Shown piece by piece: positions 51,996-60,710 of a stretch of 64,000 bases of DNA. Made by a program: the position numbers and the translations under genes. Source of the DNA: CAJXVA01 sp963761755 (GTDB lineage: Bacteria > Myxococcota_A > Polyangia > Nannocystales > Nannocystaceae); assembly GCA_963761755.1 (NCBI GenBank), contig CAVXIC010000011.1, forward strand, positions 62,001 through 126,000, read 5' to 3'. A model generated the notes under the pieces. The model saw only the letters and a program-made list of their open reading frames with translations. It was not told the origin of the DNA and did no database searches. Position 1 is the first letter of the stretch. Each line of letters starts with the position of its first letter.

Positions 51996-54900
51996 CTACT
52001 CGCCAAGCCCATCGTCGCTTTGATGCTCCCCGGGCGCGGAGTCGGCCGCGAGGTCTTCGGTGATGTCTTCCCGCCGGCTCTCTCGCGCCTCGGCGCGGTG
52101 GTCCTTCGCGATGAAGGTGTAGATCGCCGGGACCACGAACAGGGTGAACAGCGTCCCGATCGCCATGCCGCCCACCAGGACCAGGCCGATCGAGTTGCGG
52201 GCGGCGGCTCCGGGCCCCTCGACCAGGGTGAGCGGGAAGTGGCCCGCCACGGTGGCTGCGGTGGTCATGAGGATGGGGCGCAGACGGGTTCGCGCGGCCT
52301 CGCGCACGGCCTGGGCCTTGGACAATCCACCCAGCTGCGCCACGTTCGCGAACTCGACGATGAGGATGCCGTTCTTGGCGACCAGTCCGACCAGGGTGAC
52401 GAGGCCGACCTGGGAGTAGATGTTCATCGTCGTCGTCCACCCTTCGGTGAGGCCGAAGTGCATACCGGGTGGGCCGGTGAACTTCAGCAGGGTGAAGATG
52501 AGCGCCCCGAACATCGCCAGCGGCACCGAGCCCAGCAGGATGACCGCCGGGTCGCGGAACGAGTTGAACTGGGCCGAGAGGACCAAGAAGATGAGCAGGA
52601 CCGCCAGCGCGAAGGCGGGCAGGAACTTCCCCTCCTCTTGGCGAAGCTGCCGACTCTCTCCGGTGTAGTCGAACCTCGAACCCGGAGGCAGGATCTGCGC
52701 CGCCTTGCCCTCGAGCGTGGCGATGGCCCCATCGAGGGACTGGGTGGCCACCCCCGACAGCTTCACCGCGTTGAGCTGGGCGAAGCGGTTGAGGCTTCGC
52801 GGCTGAGCCTCGCTGCGGAAGGTCGCGACGCTGCCCAGAGGAATGAGCGTTCCATTGGGACCGGAGATGTGGATGTCGGCCAGCTGCTCGACGTTGAGCC
52901 GGGCGCTGCGCTCGATCTGCGCGATGACCTTGTAGCTGCGGCCGTCGATGCTGAAGCGGTTGACGAAGTTGCCCCCGATCATCGCGGCGACGTCGGAGCC
53001 GACCTGCCGCATGTCCAGGCCCATGGACGCAATCTTCTCGCGATCGAGGACGAGCTCGGCCTGGGTCTGGTCGATCTTCAGATCGATGATCGGCGGGAAT
53101 GCGAACTGCCCGCTCTCATTGGCGGCGGTCTGCAGCTCACGTGCGTAACCCAGGAGCTCTTCGTGTTCGGCGGTCGAGGCGATGATGAACTCGACCGGGA
53201 ACGTGCCCGGGCTGGGGAGGGCGGAGGGGAGGAACAGGGGCGCCCGGATCCCGCTCATGCGCGCGGCCTTGGGGCTGAGATCCTCGTTGATCGCGAAAAT
53301 GCTGCGGTCCCGCTCGCTCCACGGCTTGGTCAGCATGCCGCCAAACCCACCCGCGGCGGTGGTGATCTGAAAGCTGTGGCCGAACTCGGGCGCGCTCTCG
53401 AACACGTTGTGGTTCAGGGAGGCGGCGTACTTGGTGATCTGCTCGAGGCTGGCGTTGGGCGGCACGTCCAGCGCAGAGAAGATGGTCCCCTGGTCTTCCT
53501 TGGGCGCCAGCTCCGTGGGCGAGAACATGTACATGGGCACCGTCAGCAGTGACAGCACCACCCACACCACCACCACCGGCCCTCGGCGGCGAAGGGTTCG
53601 GTCGAGCATCCGAAGGTACAGCCCTCGAACCGCTTCGAAGCCCCGGTCGGTCGCGCGGCCGAGCCAGCCCCTGTCTTGCCCCTCGCGCAGCAACCTGGAG
53701 GCCATCATCGGAGACAGCGTCAGCGCGACGATGCCCGAGAAGAACACCGCGCCGGCGAGCGTGAACGCGAACTCGCGGAACAGGGCCCCGCTGAGTCCGC
53801 CCTGCAGACCTACGGGGGCGTACACCGCCGCCAGCGTGATCGTCATTGCGATGATGGGCCCCAGGAGCTCGCGGGCGCCCAGGATCGCCGCCTCGACCCG
53901 TCCCTTTCCTTCGCGAAGGTTCCGCTCGCAGTTCTCGATCACCACGATCGCGTCGTCGACCACCAGGCCGACGGCGAGGACGATCGCCAGCAGGGTCAGC
54001 AGGTTCACCGTGAAGCCCAGCACCTGCATCAGGAACACCGCGCCGATCAGGGACAGCGGGATCGCGACGAGCGGTACGAGCACCGACCGCAGCGACCCGA
54101 GGAACACGAAGATGACGATCACGACGATCAACACCGTCTCGAGCAGGGTCGTCGACACCTCGTCGATCGCGTTCTCGATGTACGCGGTGGAGTCGAACGC
54201 GATCTCGGCGCGCATGCCCTTGGGAAGCTCGCGCTCGACCACCTCCATCTCGGCGCGTACGGCCTTGATCACGTCGAGGGTGTTTGCGTTGGGCAGCACC
54301 CAGACACCCATGAACACCGCGCCCTCGCCCGAGAAGCGCACGTCGGTGTCGTAGGAGTCGGCTCCGAGCTCGACCTGCGCGACGTCCCCCAGGCGCACCA
54401 GCGTGTCGCCCTCGCCCTTGATCACCAGGCGCCGGAACTCTTCGACGGTGGTGACGTCGGTGGTGGCCGTGAGGTTGACGGCCTCCAGGGCGCCCTTGGT
54501 CTGCCCGATGGCCGAGACGTAGTTGTTCGACGCGAGCGCGTTGCGAACCTGGGAGGGGGAGACGCCCAGCGCCGCCATGCGTTCGGGCTGCAGCCACGCC
54601 CGCAGGGCATAGTTCCGCGCGCCCAAGATGTCGGCTCGCTGCACGCCGGGCAGGGCGGTGAGCCGGGGCTGGACGACGCGGGTCAGGTAGTCGGTGACCT
54701 GGTTGTCCTCGAGCAGGTCGGAGCCGAAGCTCAGGTACATCGAGGCGACCTGGGCGTCGGACGACTCGATCGAGATGGCGGGGATCTCCGCCTCGGGCGG
54801 CAGATCGCCGCGCACCTGGTTGACCCGGGCGCTGATGTCCGCCAGCGCGGTGGCCGAGTTCGAGTTGAGCTCCAGGCGCACCTTGATCGTCGACAGCCCC

Positions 54901-55157
54901 TGCACGCTCTGCGACTCGATGTAGTCGATGCCGTCGGCCGCCGCGACGGCGCGCTCGATCGGCGTCGTGATGAAGCCGCGCACCAGCTCCGCGTCCGCCC
55001 CGACGTAGGGGGTGATCACGGTGACCGTGGCCGACTCGATGCGGGGGTACTGCCGGACGTTGAGGGTGAAGAGGGCCTGCATCCCGGCCACCAGCAGCAC
55101 GAGATTGACGACGATGGCCAACACCGGCCGGCGTACGAAGACGTCCGTGATCTTCAT
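51996..55157 (-). CDS. RND multidrug efflux permease (HAE1 family)
   Basis: 1053 aa, the normal length of AcrB-type pumps. N-terminus MKITDVFVRRPVLAIVVNLV, porter-domain block GVQRADILGARNYALRAWLQ, TM4 region GLVVDDAIVVIENCERNLRE with the proton-relay Asp pair, and TM10-11 region GLVAKNGILIVEFAN. Inner-membrane proton antiporter taking substrates from periplasm and bilayer. The adaptor gene is 6 bp upstream in the same operon. No TolC-type outer-membrane factor gene is nearby, so a channel encoded elsewhere must complete the pump. Confidence 0.95.
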   Translation of the reverse strand: MKITDVFVRRPVLAIVVNLVLLVAGMQALFTLNVRQYPRIESATVTVITPYVGADAELVRGFITTPIERAVAAADGIDYIESQSVQGLSTIKVRLELNSNSATALADISARVNQVRGDLPPEAEIPAISIESSDAQVASMYLSFGSDLLEDNQVTDYLTRVVQPRLTALPGVQRADILGARNYALRAWLQPERMAALGVSPSQVRNALASNNYVSAIGQTKGALEAVNLTATTDVTTVEEFRRLVIKGEGDTLVRLGDVAQVELGADSYDTDVRFSGEGAVFMGVWVLPNANTLDVIKAVRAEMEVVERELPKGMRAEIAFDSTAYIENAIDEVSTTLLETVLIVVIVIFVFLGSLRSVLVPLVAIPLSLIGAVFLMQVLGFTVNLLTLLAIVLAVGLVVDDAIVVIENCERNLREGKGRVEAAILGARELLGPIIAMTITLAAVYAPVGLQGGLSGALFREFAFTLAGAVFFSGIVALTLSPMMASRLLREGQDRGWLGRATDRGFEAVRGLYLRMLDRTLRRRGPVVVVWVVLSLLTVPMYMFSPTELAPKEDQGTIFSALDVPPNASLEQITKYAASLNHNVFESAPEFGHSFQITTAAGGFGGMLTKPWSERDRSIFAINEDLSPKAARMSGIRAPLFLPSALPSPGTFPVEFIIASTAEHEELLGYARELQTAANESGQFAFPPIIDLKIDQTQAELVLDREKIASMGLDMRQVGSDVAAMIGGNFVNRFSIDGRSYKVIAQIERSARLNVEQLADIHISGPNGTLIPLGSVATFRSEAQPRSLNRFAQLNAVKLSGVATQSLDGAIATLEGKAAQILPPGSRFDYTGESRQLRQEEGKFLPAFALAVLLIFLVLSAQFNSFRDPAVILLGSVPLAMFGALIFTLLKFTGPPGMHFGLTEGWTTTMNIYSQVGLVTLVGLVAKNGILIVEFANVAQLGGLSKAQAVREAARTRLRPILMTTAATVAGHFPLTLVEGPGAAARNSIGLVLVGGMAIGTLFTLFVVPAIYTFIAKDHRAEARESRREDITEDLAADSAPGEHQSDDGLGE

Positions 55158-55163
55158 GGCGGG

Positions 55164-56318
55164 CTACCGATTGGGGACCGAGGGGGCGAGGCTGGCGTCG
55201 AGGTCGACGTCGTTGTTGACGACGATGGGGGCACCGTTGCGCAGCTTGAAGACCCCCGCGGCGACGATGATCTGGCCGTCGGTGACGCCGTCGAGCACCG
55301 CCACGAAGTCGCCGCGGGCGGGCCCGAGCTTGACGAACTGTTGCCTTGCGAGCTGAACGGTCAGTCCGTCTTTCGTCTCGCGCACGCCGGGCTCGTCTTC
55401 GGGCTTGCCCTCGACCACGAAGACGGAGTCTCCGTAGGATGCGTGGGAGATCGCGGTGGCGGGCACCATCACCTGGGGCTTCGGGTCCCCGAGGATGACC
55501 TCCACGTTGGCGAACATGCCCGGGCGGAGCGCGTCCTGGGTGGCATCGACGCTGGCGCGCAGCTGCAGGCTGCGTGTGTTGGCGTTCAGGGACGGGTCGA
55601 TGGCCTCCAGCGTCCCCATCAGCTCCAGCGGCGGCTCGCCCTCGAGCGTGATGCGGACCGCCATGCCCACGGAGACCTGCGAGAGGTGGCGCTGCGGAAG
55701 GGCGAAGTCGACGTAGGCCTCATCGACCGTCTCCAGCGCGGTGAGCTCGGTGCCGGGGCTGAGGTACTGCCCAATGTCCACGGCGCGAATGCCCAGTCGA
55801 CCCGAGAACGGCGCGCGAATCGTCTTCTTGGCGAGTTGAGCCCGGAGACTGTCGACCTCGGACCCCGCCGCCTCGAAGCTCGAGCGGTCGGAGTCCAGCT
55901 GGAACTCGGGCGCGGCGCCGGCGGGCACCAGCTTCTGGGTCTGCCCCAAGGACGTCTTGGCCAGCGCCAGGCGGGCCTTGGCCTGGGCGAGCTGGGCCCG
56001 CTCCACCCGCGTGTCGAGCTGGGCGAGCACCTGTCCCTTGGTGACGGTGTCTCCCGAGTCGAAGCCGAGCTTCGTCACCACGCCGGCGACCTCGGTGCTG
56101 ATCTTCACCCCCTGGGCGGACGTCACCGTGCCGACCGCGTCGAGGGTGCGTTCGACGGGGCGCGTCTGGGCGCGCGCGGTCATCACCGTCTCGGGCGGAG
56201 GACCGTCCGCCGCGGCGGCCTCCCCAAACCCGATCAGCTGGCCGATCTGGGTGGCCTTGATCGCGACGAGTGCTCCAACGAGGAGCACGATGCCGACGGC
56301 GGTGTAGACGTATCTCAT
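55164..56318 (-). CDS. RND efflux periplasmic adaptor (membrane fusion protein)
   Basis: 384 aa from the ATG at 56318, which gives an N-terminal membrane anchor (RYVYTAVGIVLLVGALVAI). The lipoyl/barrel-sandwich parts are VGTVTSAQGVKISTEVAGVV and RAPFSGRLGIRAVDIGQYL, separated by a coiled-coil hairpin (RVERAQLAQAKARLALAKTS). The beta-barrel region and C-terminal part follow. It links the RND pump to an outer-membrane channel. Same operon as the pump. Confidence 0.93.
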   Translation of the reverse strand: MRYVYTAVGIVLLVGALVAIKATQIGQLIGFGEAAAADGPPPETVMTARAQTRPVERTLDAVGTVTSAQGVKISTEVAGVVTKLGFDSGDTVTKGQVLAQLDTRVERAQLAQAKARLALAKTSLGQTQKLVPAGAAPEFQLDSDRSSFEAAGSEVDSLRAQLAKKTIRAPFSGRLGIRAVDIGQYLSPGTELTALETVDEAYVDFALPQRHLSQVSVGMAVRITLEGEPPLELMGTLEAIDPSLNANTRSLQLRASVDATQDALRPGMFANVEVILGDPKPQVMVPATAISHASYGDSVFVVEGKPEDEPGVRETKDGLTVQLARQQFVKLGPARGDFVAVLDGVTDGQIIVAAGVFKLRNGAPIVVNNDVDLDASLAPSVPNR

Positions 56319-56462
56319 GATGACCTGCGCGGCGAGTGTGGCGCATTCTGGCCGGGTAGCACGTGGGGCGGCTTTCGGAGCGACCAGACGCGCTCCTACG
56401 AGCCCGGCGGCGGATTGGATCCACGCGCGCCGAGGCCTCGGGCCCAGCACATAGGCACGCGT

Positions 56463-57323
56463 CTACTCGCGGGGCTCGCCGAAGAAGTACATGAATCCGA
56501 TCCCCATGAAGAGGCCGCCGTGGTCTCCGAGCTCGAACCCGAAGCCCGGGCCGTTGGTCGTCCCGCGCTTGGAGCCGATGCCGCGACCGGGGTTGCTGTC
56601 GAACTCGCCGTTTTGGTCCGGCTCTCGGTTGCCCGGGATGATCCGAAAGGCGACCCCAAACTCGGGTACGATCGCCACGCGCTTTCCGATGAACAGCTGC
56701 ACGCTCGCGGGAATCTCGACGTCGATCTCCAGCGGCGTGTCGAGCGTGTCGGTCTGCTCCTCTTCGAGTCGGCCGAGGAAGCCGAAGTACGTGCTGACGC
56801 GAGCGCCGACGCCGAAGTCGGCGTGGACCTGCTGACTGCGCTTGCCCTGGTAGGGCCAGAAGAAGAACTCGGGTCCGAAACCGACGGCGCCGACCGTCCG
56901 GGTGCGCTCGAAGTCCCCGTTCTCATCGGTGTCTCCGTGCGAGAACGTTGCGGCCCCGAGGTTGAAGCCGACGGTGAAGCGGTTGGCGGCGTACCAGCGA
57001 AGCATCAGCCCGTTGAGACCGGCCAGCGTTCGCATCGCGCCGAAGCCCACCCGGTTCTTCATCGGCGCCGCGGATGGTTTCTCTCTTCTGTGCTTCTTGG
57101 ACTTCGTCTTTGCCTTCGTCTTCGAACCGTCGACGCTCGCACTCGCGCTCGCTTTCGCTTTCGCATCGTTCGGCTCTGCGTCGTCGGCGTCGTCGGACGC
57201 CTCATCGTCGGCAGCATCGTCTTGGCTCGGTGCTGCGTGGACGGTCGCGCACAGGCACAAGGTGGCGCTCAACGTGGCGGCAGTGGTGAAACGACGCGCA
57301 AAGGTTCCCCGATCGAGACGCAC
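56463..57323 (-). CDS. Outer-membrane beta-barrel-like protein
   Basis: 286 aa from the GTG at 57323, supported by a perfect-spacing -10 box just upstream. Signal peptide TTAATLSATLCLCATVHAAP, then an Asp/Glu-rich and a Lys/Ala/Ser-rich low-complexity segment (about 30-85). The remaining 200 residues alternate in strand pattern (NRFTVGFNLGAATFSHGD, VGAVGFGPEFFFWPY, DFGVGARVSTYFGFL, GGLFMGIGFMYFFGEPRE). Probably a small barrel or periplasmic lipocalin-like protein. It lies 144 bp upstream of the efflux operon and is not a TolC homologue. Confidence 0.65.
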   Translation of the reverse strand: MRLDRGTFARRFTTAATLSATLCLCATVHAAPSQDDAADDEASDDADDAEPNDAKAKASASASVDGSKTKAKTKSKKHRREKPSAAPMKNRVGFGAMRTLAGLNGLMLRWYAANRFTVGFNLGAATFSHGDTDENGDFERTRTVGAVGFGPEFFFWPYQGKRSQQVHADFGVGARVSTYFGFLGRLEEEQTDTLDTPLEIDVEIPASVQLFIGKRVAIVPEFGVAFRIIPGNREPDQNGEFDSNPGRGIGSKRGTTNGPGFGFELGDHGGLFMGIGFMYFFGEPRE

Positions 57324-57329
57324 GCGGCG

Positions 57330-57335
57330 AGTATA
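57330..57335 (-). promoter_or_regulatory. Putative -10 box (TATACT) for a leaderless transcript
   Basis: TATACT on the minus strand ends exactly 6 nt before the GTG at 57323. It is the closest match to TATAAT in this set. Confidence 0.5.
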
Positions 57336-57479
57336 GCCAGGGCCTGAAATACGGTCGCGACCACGCGGCAGTACATGCGGGCGTAGCTCGTACCTTGTCG
57401 TGCATGAACGCCCTGCCATCGGGGTGGTCGGGCCCCACCGTGGGGGTGCACCGACCCTTTCGCGAACGCCAGGACTCGC

Positions 57480-57485
57480 TACACT
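57480..57485 (+). promoter_or_regulatory. Putative -10 box (TACACT)
   Basis: TACACT ends 9 nt before the ATG at 57495. The gap also holds GAGGG, so this short leader may retain a ribosome site. Confidence 0.4.
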
Positions 57486-57494
57486 GATCGAGGG

Positions 57495-59312
57495 ATGATG
57501 GATCGGGCAAGTCGTTGGTTGGTGTTGGCGTTGGGCGTCGCCGCGCTGAACTGCGGCGACGTCATCGGTCTCGACGCGAGCGATCCGGCTCGGGGTCCCG
57601 GACAGCTCGTCGGCAATGGTCCGGCCATCACCGACGGCAACTTCCGCGGTGGTGCCGACGAAATGCCCCCTCCGCTCGACGTGGAGCCACCGCTCGAAGG
57701 TGAAGCCGTCGACTGCGATGCCGACTGCGCGGCGTACTGCGAATCTCTGCCCCTGGAGAACCCCGTCAACATCGGGATGTGCCCGGTCACCTGGGGCGCC
57801 GGGCTGCGGACGCAAACCATCGACGGCGCGGAGGCGTGCCGCCGACTCTACGCCGACATGCTCGGGCGCTACCCGACGGGTCAGGAGATCGGGACGGTCT
57901 GTCAGGCGCCGACGTGGGGCCAGGTCGTGTCCGAGCTGCTCGCGACCGAGGAGTTCGTCCTCGTCCAGCAGCGACGCTGGGCAGACCGACTGCTCTACAA
58001 CAACCGCGCCGTCAACTTCGAGCGCGCCTTCGACATGGACGAGCTCGTCGGCAAGGCGTTCGAGGGGCGCGTGGCGTGGGACGAGTTCGCGGCGGTGACC
58101 AGCGCGCATCCGGTGATCATGCGCCGGTTGGATACGGCGGGAGACCGGGCCGAGTTCATGTTCGAGCTGTTTCTCGGCCGGCCGCCCTATGAAAGCGAGC
58201 GCAGCGACATCGCGCGGCTGTATCGGCTGTGGAACAACGGCTACTTCGACCACCCGCACGTGGGGCGGCTGCCCGACGCCTACATCGACTTCGCGTGCGT
58301 CGGCGAGGACGGCCAGGCCGACCCGGCGACGATCGGTGAGTGCACCAGCGTGCTGTGGGGGCATCACGAACTGACGCTCAGCCCCGACACCAAGCGGCTC
58401 AACAAGGACGGCGAGCAGGAGGGGATGCTGTGGAGTGGCAAGCTGCTCCCCGACGAGTGGAAGACCCTGCAGCTTCCCGGGCGACTCCTCGCCAGCGATC
58501 CGGCCTTCTGGGAGTTCGAGGTCGAGCAGACGCTCACGCGCTATCTCGACTACGATCTGGCGGTCGAGGCACCGGGCGTGCGCCACGAGCTGGTCAAATA
58601 TCTGCTGGAGTACCAAGGGGACATCCGCGCGCTGCACTACGCGATCGCAACCTCGTTCGCCTATCTGCAGTCCTCCAAGGGAGGCGAGGCTTCCGAGCGT
58701 CGCTGGACCTACGGCCCGTACAAGCAGATCGCGGTCGAGGGGTGGATCGACTCGATCAAGTCGACCACGGGCGTCGACCTCTCTCGATGCGACCATCGGC
58801 TGCCGCACCCCGAGGACTACCTGGAGGTCCAAGAAGACGAAGATGGATACAGCGACGGCCTCAGCGGCTGGGCGCTCGCGCTCGTTCGGAACACGCGCTG
58901 GGAGGTCGAAGACCTGGAGGTGGAGGACGACTACCGCAACCTTGCCCGCACTTTGGGAGGGTGTCCCTCCAACGAGGTGGGTGGTCGGTTCACGACGGTC
59001 AGCGTACTGAACACCGCGGTTCAAGAGTCGTTCGTCGCCGAGGTCTGCGGCGTAGGGGATGCCGACGGCGTGAACATCGGGCGGCTGCTGCCCGGCGACG
59101 TCGGGCCCGATGACGCGCTGGACGAGGCGACGGCCGAGGCCATCATCACCTACCAACAAGGCTTGTTCTTGGGCAGATCTCCCGACGAAGAGGAACTCGA
59201 GGAAGCGCGCGCCGCTGCGGCGCAGTGCAGTCCCGCGCCGTGTCGTGCGGCGACCTTCGCCCGTCCGGTCTGCTTCGCGATGGTCTCCAGCTCGGAGATG
59301 CTCTTTTACTAG
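57495..59312 (+). CDS. DUF1549-like secreted lipoprotein
   Basis: 605 aa. Signal peptide with lipobox ALNC (about C20). A Cys-rich segment (CDADCAAYCESL) precedes a helical body whose repeats CRRLYADMLGRYPTGQE ... ELLATEEFVLVQQRRWADRL and FMFELFLGRPPYESER resemble the DUF1549/PSD1 module of planctomycetes and myxobacteria. There is no heme motif in this protein. It heads a three-gene operon with a DUF1501 and a cytochrome-like gene; together they parallel the DUF1592/DUF1552 pair at 41523-44682. Confidence 0.7.
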   Translation: MMDRASRWLVLALGVAALNCGDVIGLDASDPARGPGQLVGNGPAITDGNFRGGADEMPPPLDVEPPLEGEAVDCDADCAAYCESLPLENPVNIGMCPVTWGAGLRTQTIDGAEACRRLYADMLGRYPTGQEIGTVCQAPTWGQVVSELLATEEFVLVQQRRWADRLLYNNRAVNFERAFDMDELVGKAFEGRVAWDEFAAVTSAHPVIMRRLDTAGDRAEFMFELFLGRPPYESERSDIARLYRLWNNGYFDHPHVGRLPDAYIDFACVGEDGQADPATIGECTSVLWGHHELTLSPDTKRLNKDGEQEGMLWSGKLLPDEWKTLQLPGRLLASDPAFWEFEVEQTLTRYLDYDLAVEAPGVRHELVKYLLEYQGDIRALHYAIATSFAYLQSSKGGEASERRWTYGPYKQIAVEGWIDSIKSTTGVDLSRCDHRLPHPEDYLEVQEDEDGYSDGLSGWALALVRNTRWEVEDLEVEDDYRNLARTLGGCPSNEVGGRFTTVSVLNTAVQESFVAEVCGVGDADGVNIGRLLPGDVGPDDALDEATAEAIITYQQGLFLGRSPDEEELEEARAAAAQCSPAPCRAATFARPVCFAMVSSSEMLFY

Positions 59313-59318
59313 AGGACC

Positions 59319-60710
59319 ATGAGGCGCCCACCGATGACCAAGCGACTCTCAAAACTCTCGCGTCGTCGCCTGCTTCAGGGGACGGGTGTCCTTGCTGCGG
59401 GTCTCGGGTTCCCGCACCTGTGGATTCCGCGGGAGGTCAAGGCGACCGAGGCGTTCGGCACGGCCAAGCATCTGCTCTACATTCGGCTCTCCGGCGGGTT
59501 CCGGTTCCCGGTCGCGTTCAACGGCGAGGTCGGCGAGCAGTTCAACCCGTTTGGCATGGCCGGTGGCGTCGCCGGCGGCACCCAGTGGGGTGTGGGGCGA
59601 CTGCTGGACCAAAACGAGTGGCGGACCGACGAGCTGGCTGCGCTGGGCATGAAGCGGGTGCCCGAGTTCACCAACGAGATGGCGGTCATCCCATGCGTCG
59701 ACCACGAGCCCCTCTCAGGGTCGGCCGACGGCAACCATGCCACGGGACTCGAGCGATTCTTGACCGGCGAGGTCGGTGGCGACACCGGGCTGTTCACCAT
59801 GCTGGGCTATGGCCTGCGAGAGCGGACGGCCGCCGAGACCGAGCAGGGCATCGTCAGCCTGCCGGCGGTGATCATGGGCGAGTCGGGGATGGGGCGCGGG
59901 TCGGGAGACTACGCTGCGTACCGGCCCGCGGTGCTGCGCGGTGACGACCTCGATCGCTTTGCGGCCGGCGCGACCTCGCAGCTGCCCAACTGGGCGCGGT
60001 CGATGACCGAGGGATATGACGCGCGCAACAAGGAGCGACGCAACCCCACCCATGCGCCCACGGTGGACGCATACATCCGTTCTCGCGAGGCGACCAAGGC
60101 CTACGCCGACATCTTCTCCTCGGACGTCCTCAAGGTCGGCGAGCGTGGGAACGACGCCCACGATGGCTTGAGCAACGCCGAGCTCGCGACCGTCTTTGGC
60201 GAGTCCGGCGGGGGTCGCTCGGTTCATCTCGCGCTGCGTCTCTTTCACTTCGGTTGCCCTGCGGTCTACATCGACCAAGGCGGCTACGACATGCACTCCG
60301 ATGAGGAGACCGACCTGCCAGGGCGCATGGAGGAGATCAACCAGATCTTCTCGGGGCTCGAGTGGTCGCTCAAGCGGCTCGAACACCCCAGCGGCGGTAC
60401 CTATTGGGACCATACGATCGTCGTCGCGGGGAGCGAGTTCTCCCGCAGCACGCGGGGCGGTCGGTTCAACTCGGCCCGCGGAAGCGATCATGGCGGAGAC
60501 TTCGCCACCCGCTGGATGTCCATGCCCTTCATGGGGGGACCCATCGGCGCCAAAGGACGACGCATCGGCGCCACCGACCCTGGCGACTTGAGCCCCACCG
60601 GCGAGGTCTACTCCTACCGCGCAACCTGGAAGACCCTCATGGACTTCCTCGGTGCCGAGTCCTCCGAATTCTTTCCAGCGGATGATCCCTTCGATGCCCT
60701 CTGCACGTGA
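59319..60710 (+). CDS. DUF1501-family protein, Tat-type signal
   Basis: 463 aa; the ATG at 59334 is a possible alternative start. The N-terminus LSRRRLLQGTGVLAAGLGFP is a twin-arginine signal. The body fits DUF1501 (alkaline-phosphatase superfamily-like): HLLYIRLSGGFRFPVAF, GGYDMHSDEETDLPGRMEEI, TIVVAGSEFSRSTRGGRF and RGSDHGGDFATRWM. It would be exported folded to the periplasm. Its 3' end overlaps the start of the next gene by 29 bp, so the two are co-translated. Confidence 0.83.
   Translation: MRRPPMTKRLSKLSRRRLLQGTGVLAAGLGFPHLWIPREVKATEAFGTAKHLLYIRLSGGFRFPVAFNGEVGEQFNPFGMAGGVAGGTQWGVGRLLDQNEWRTDELAALGMKRVPEFTNEMAVIPCVDHEPLSGSADGNHATGLERFLTGEVGGDTGLFTMLGYGLRERTAAETEQGIVSLPAVIMGESGMGRGSGDYAAYRPAVLRGDDLDRFAAGATSQLPNWARSMTEGYDARNKERRNPTHAPTVDAYIRSREATKAYADIFSSDVLKVGERGNDAHDGLSNAELATVFGESGGGRSVHLALRLFHFGCPAVYIDQGGYDMHSDEETDLPGRMEEINQIFSGLEWSLKRLEHPSGGTYWDHTIVVAGSEFSRSTRGGRFNSARGSDHGGDFATRWMSMPFMGGPIGAKGRRIGATDPGDLSPTGEVYSYRATWKTLMDFLGAESSEFFPADDPFDALCT

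Noticed and set aside
53676..57347. Open frame of over 1200 codons on the + strand
   Set aside because: It runs across the antisense of three genes (RND pump, adaptor, barrel protein), which is impossible for a real gene here. Its sequence is repetitive Asp/Gly/His/Arg.
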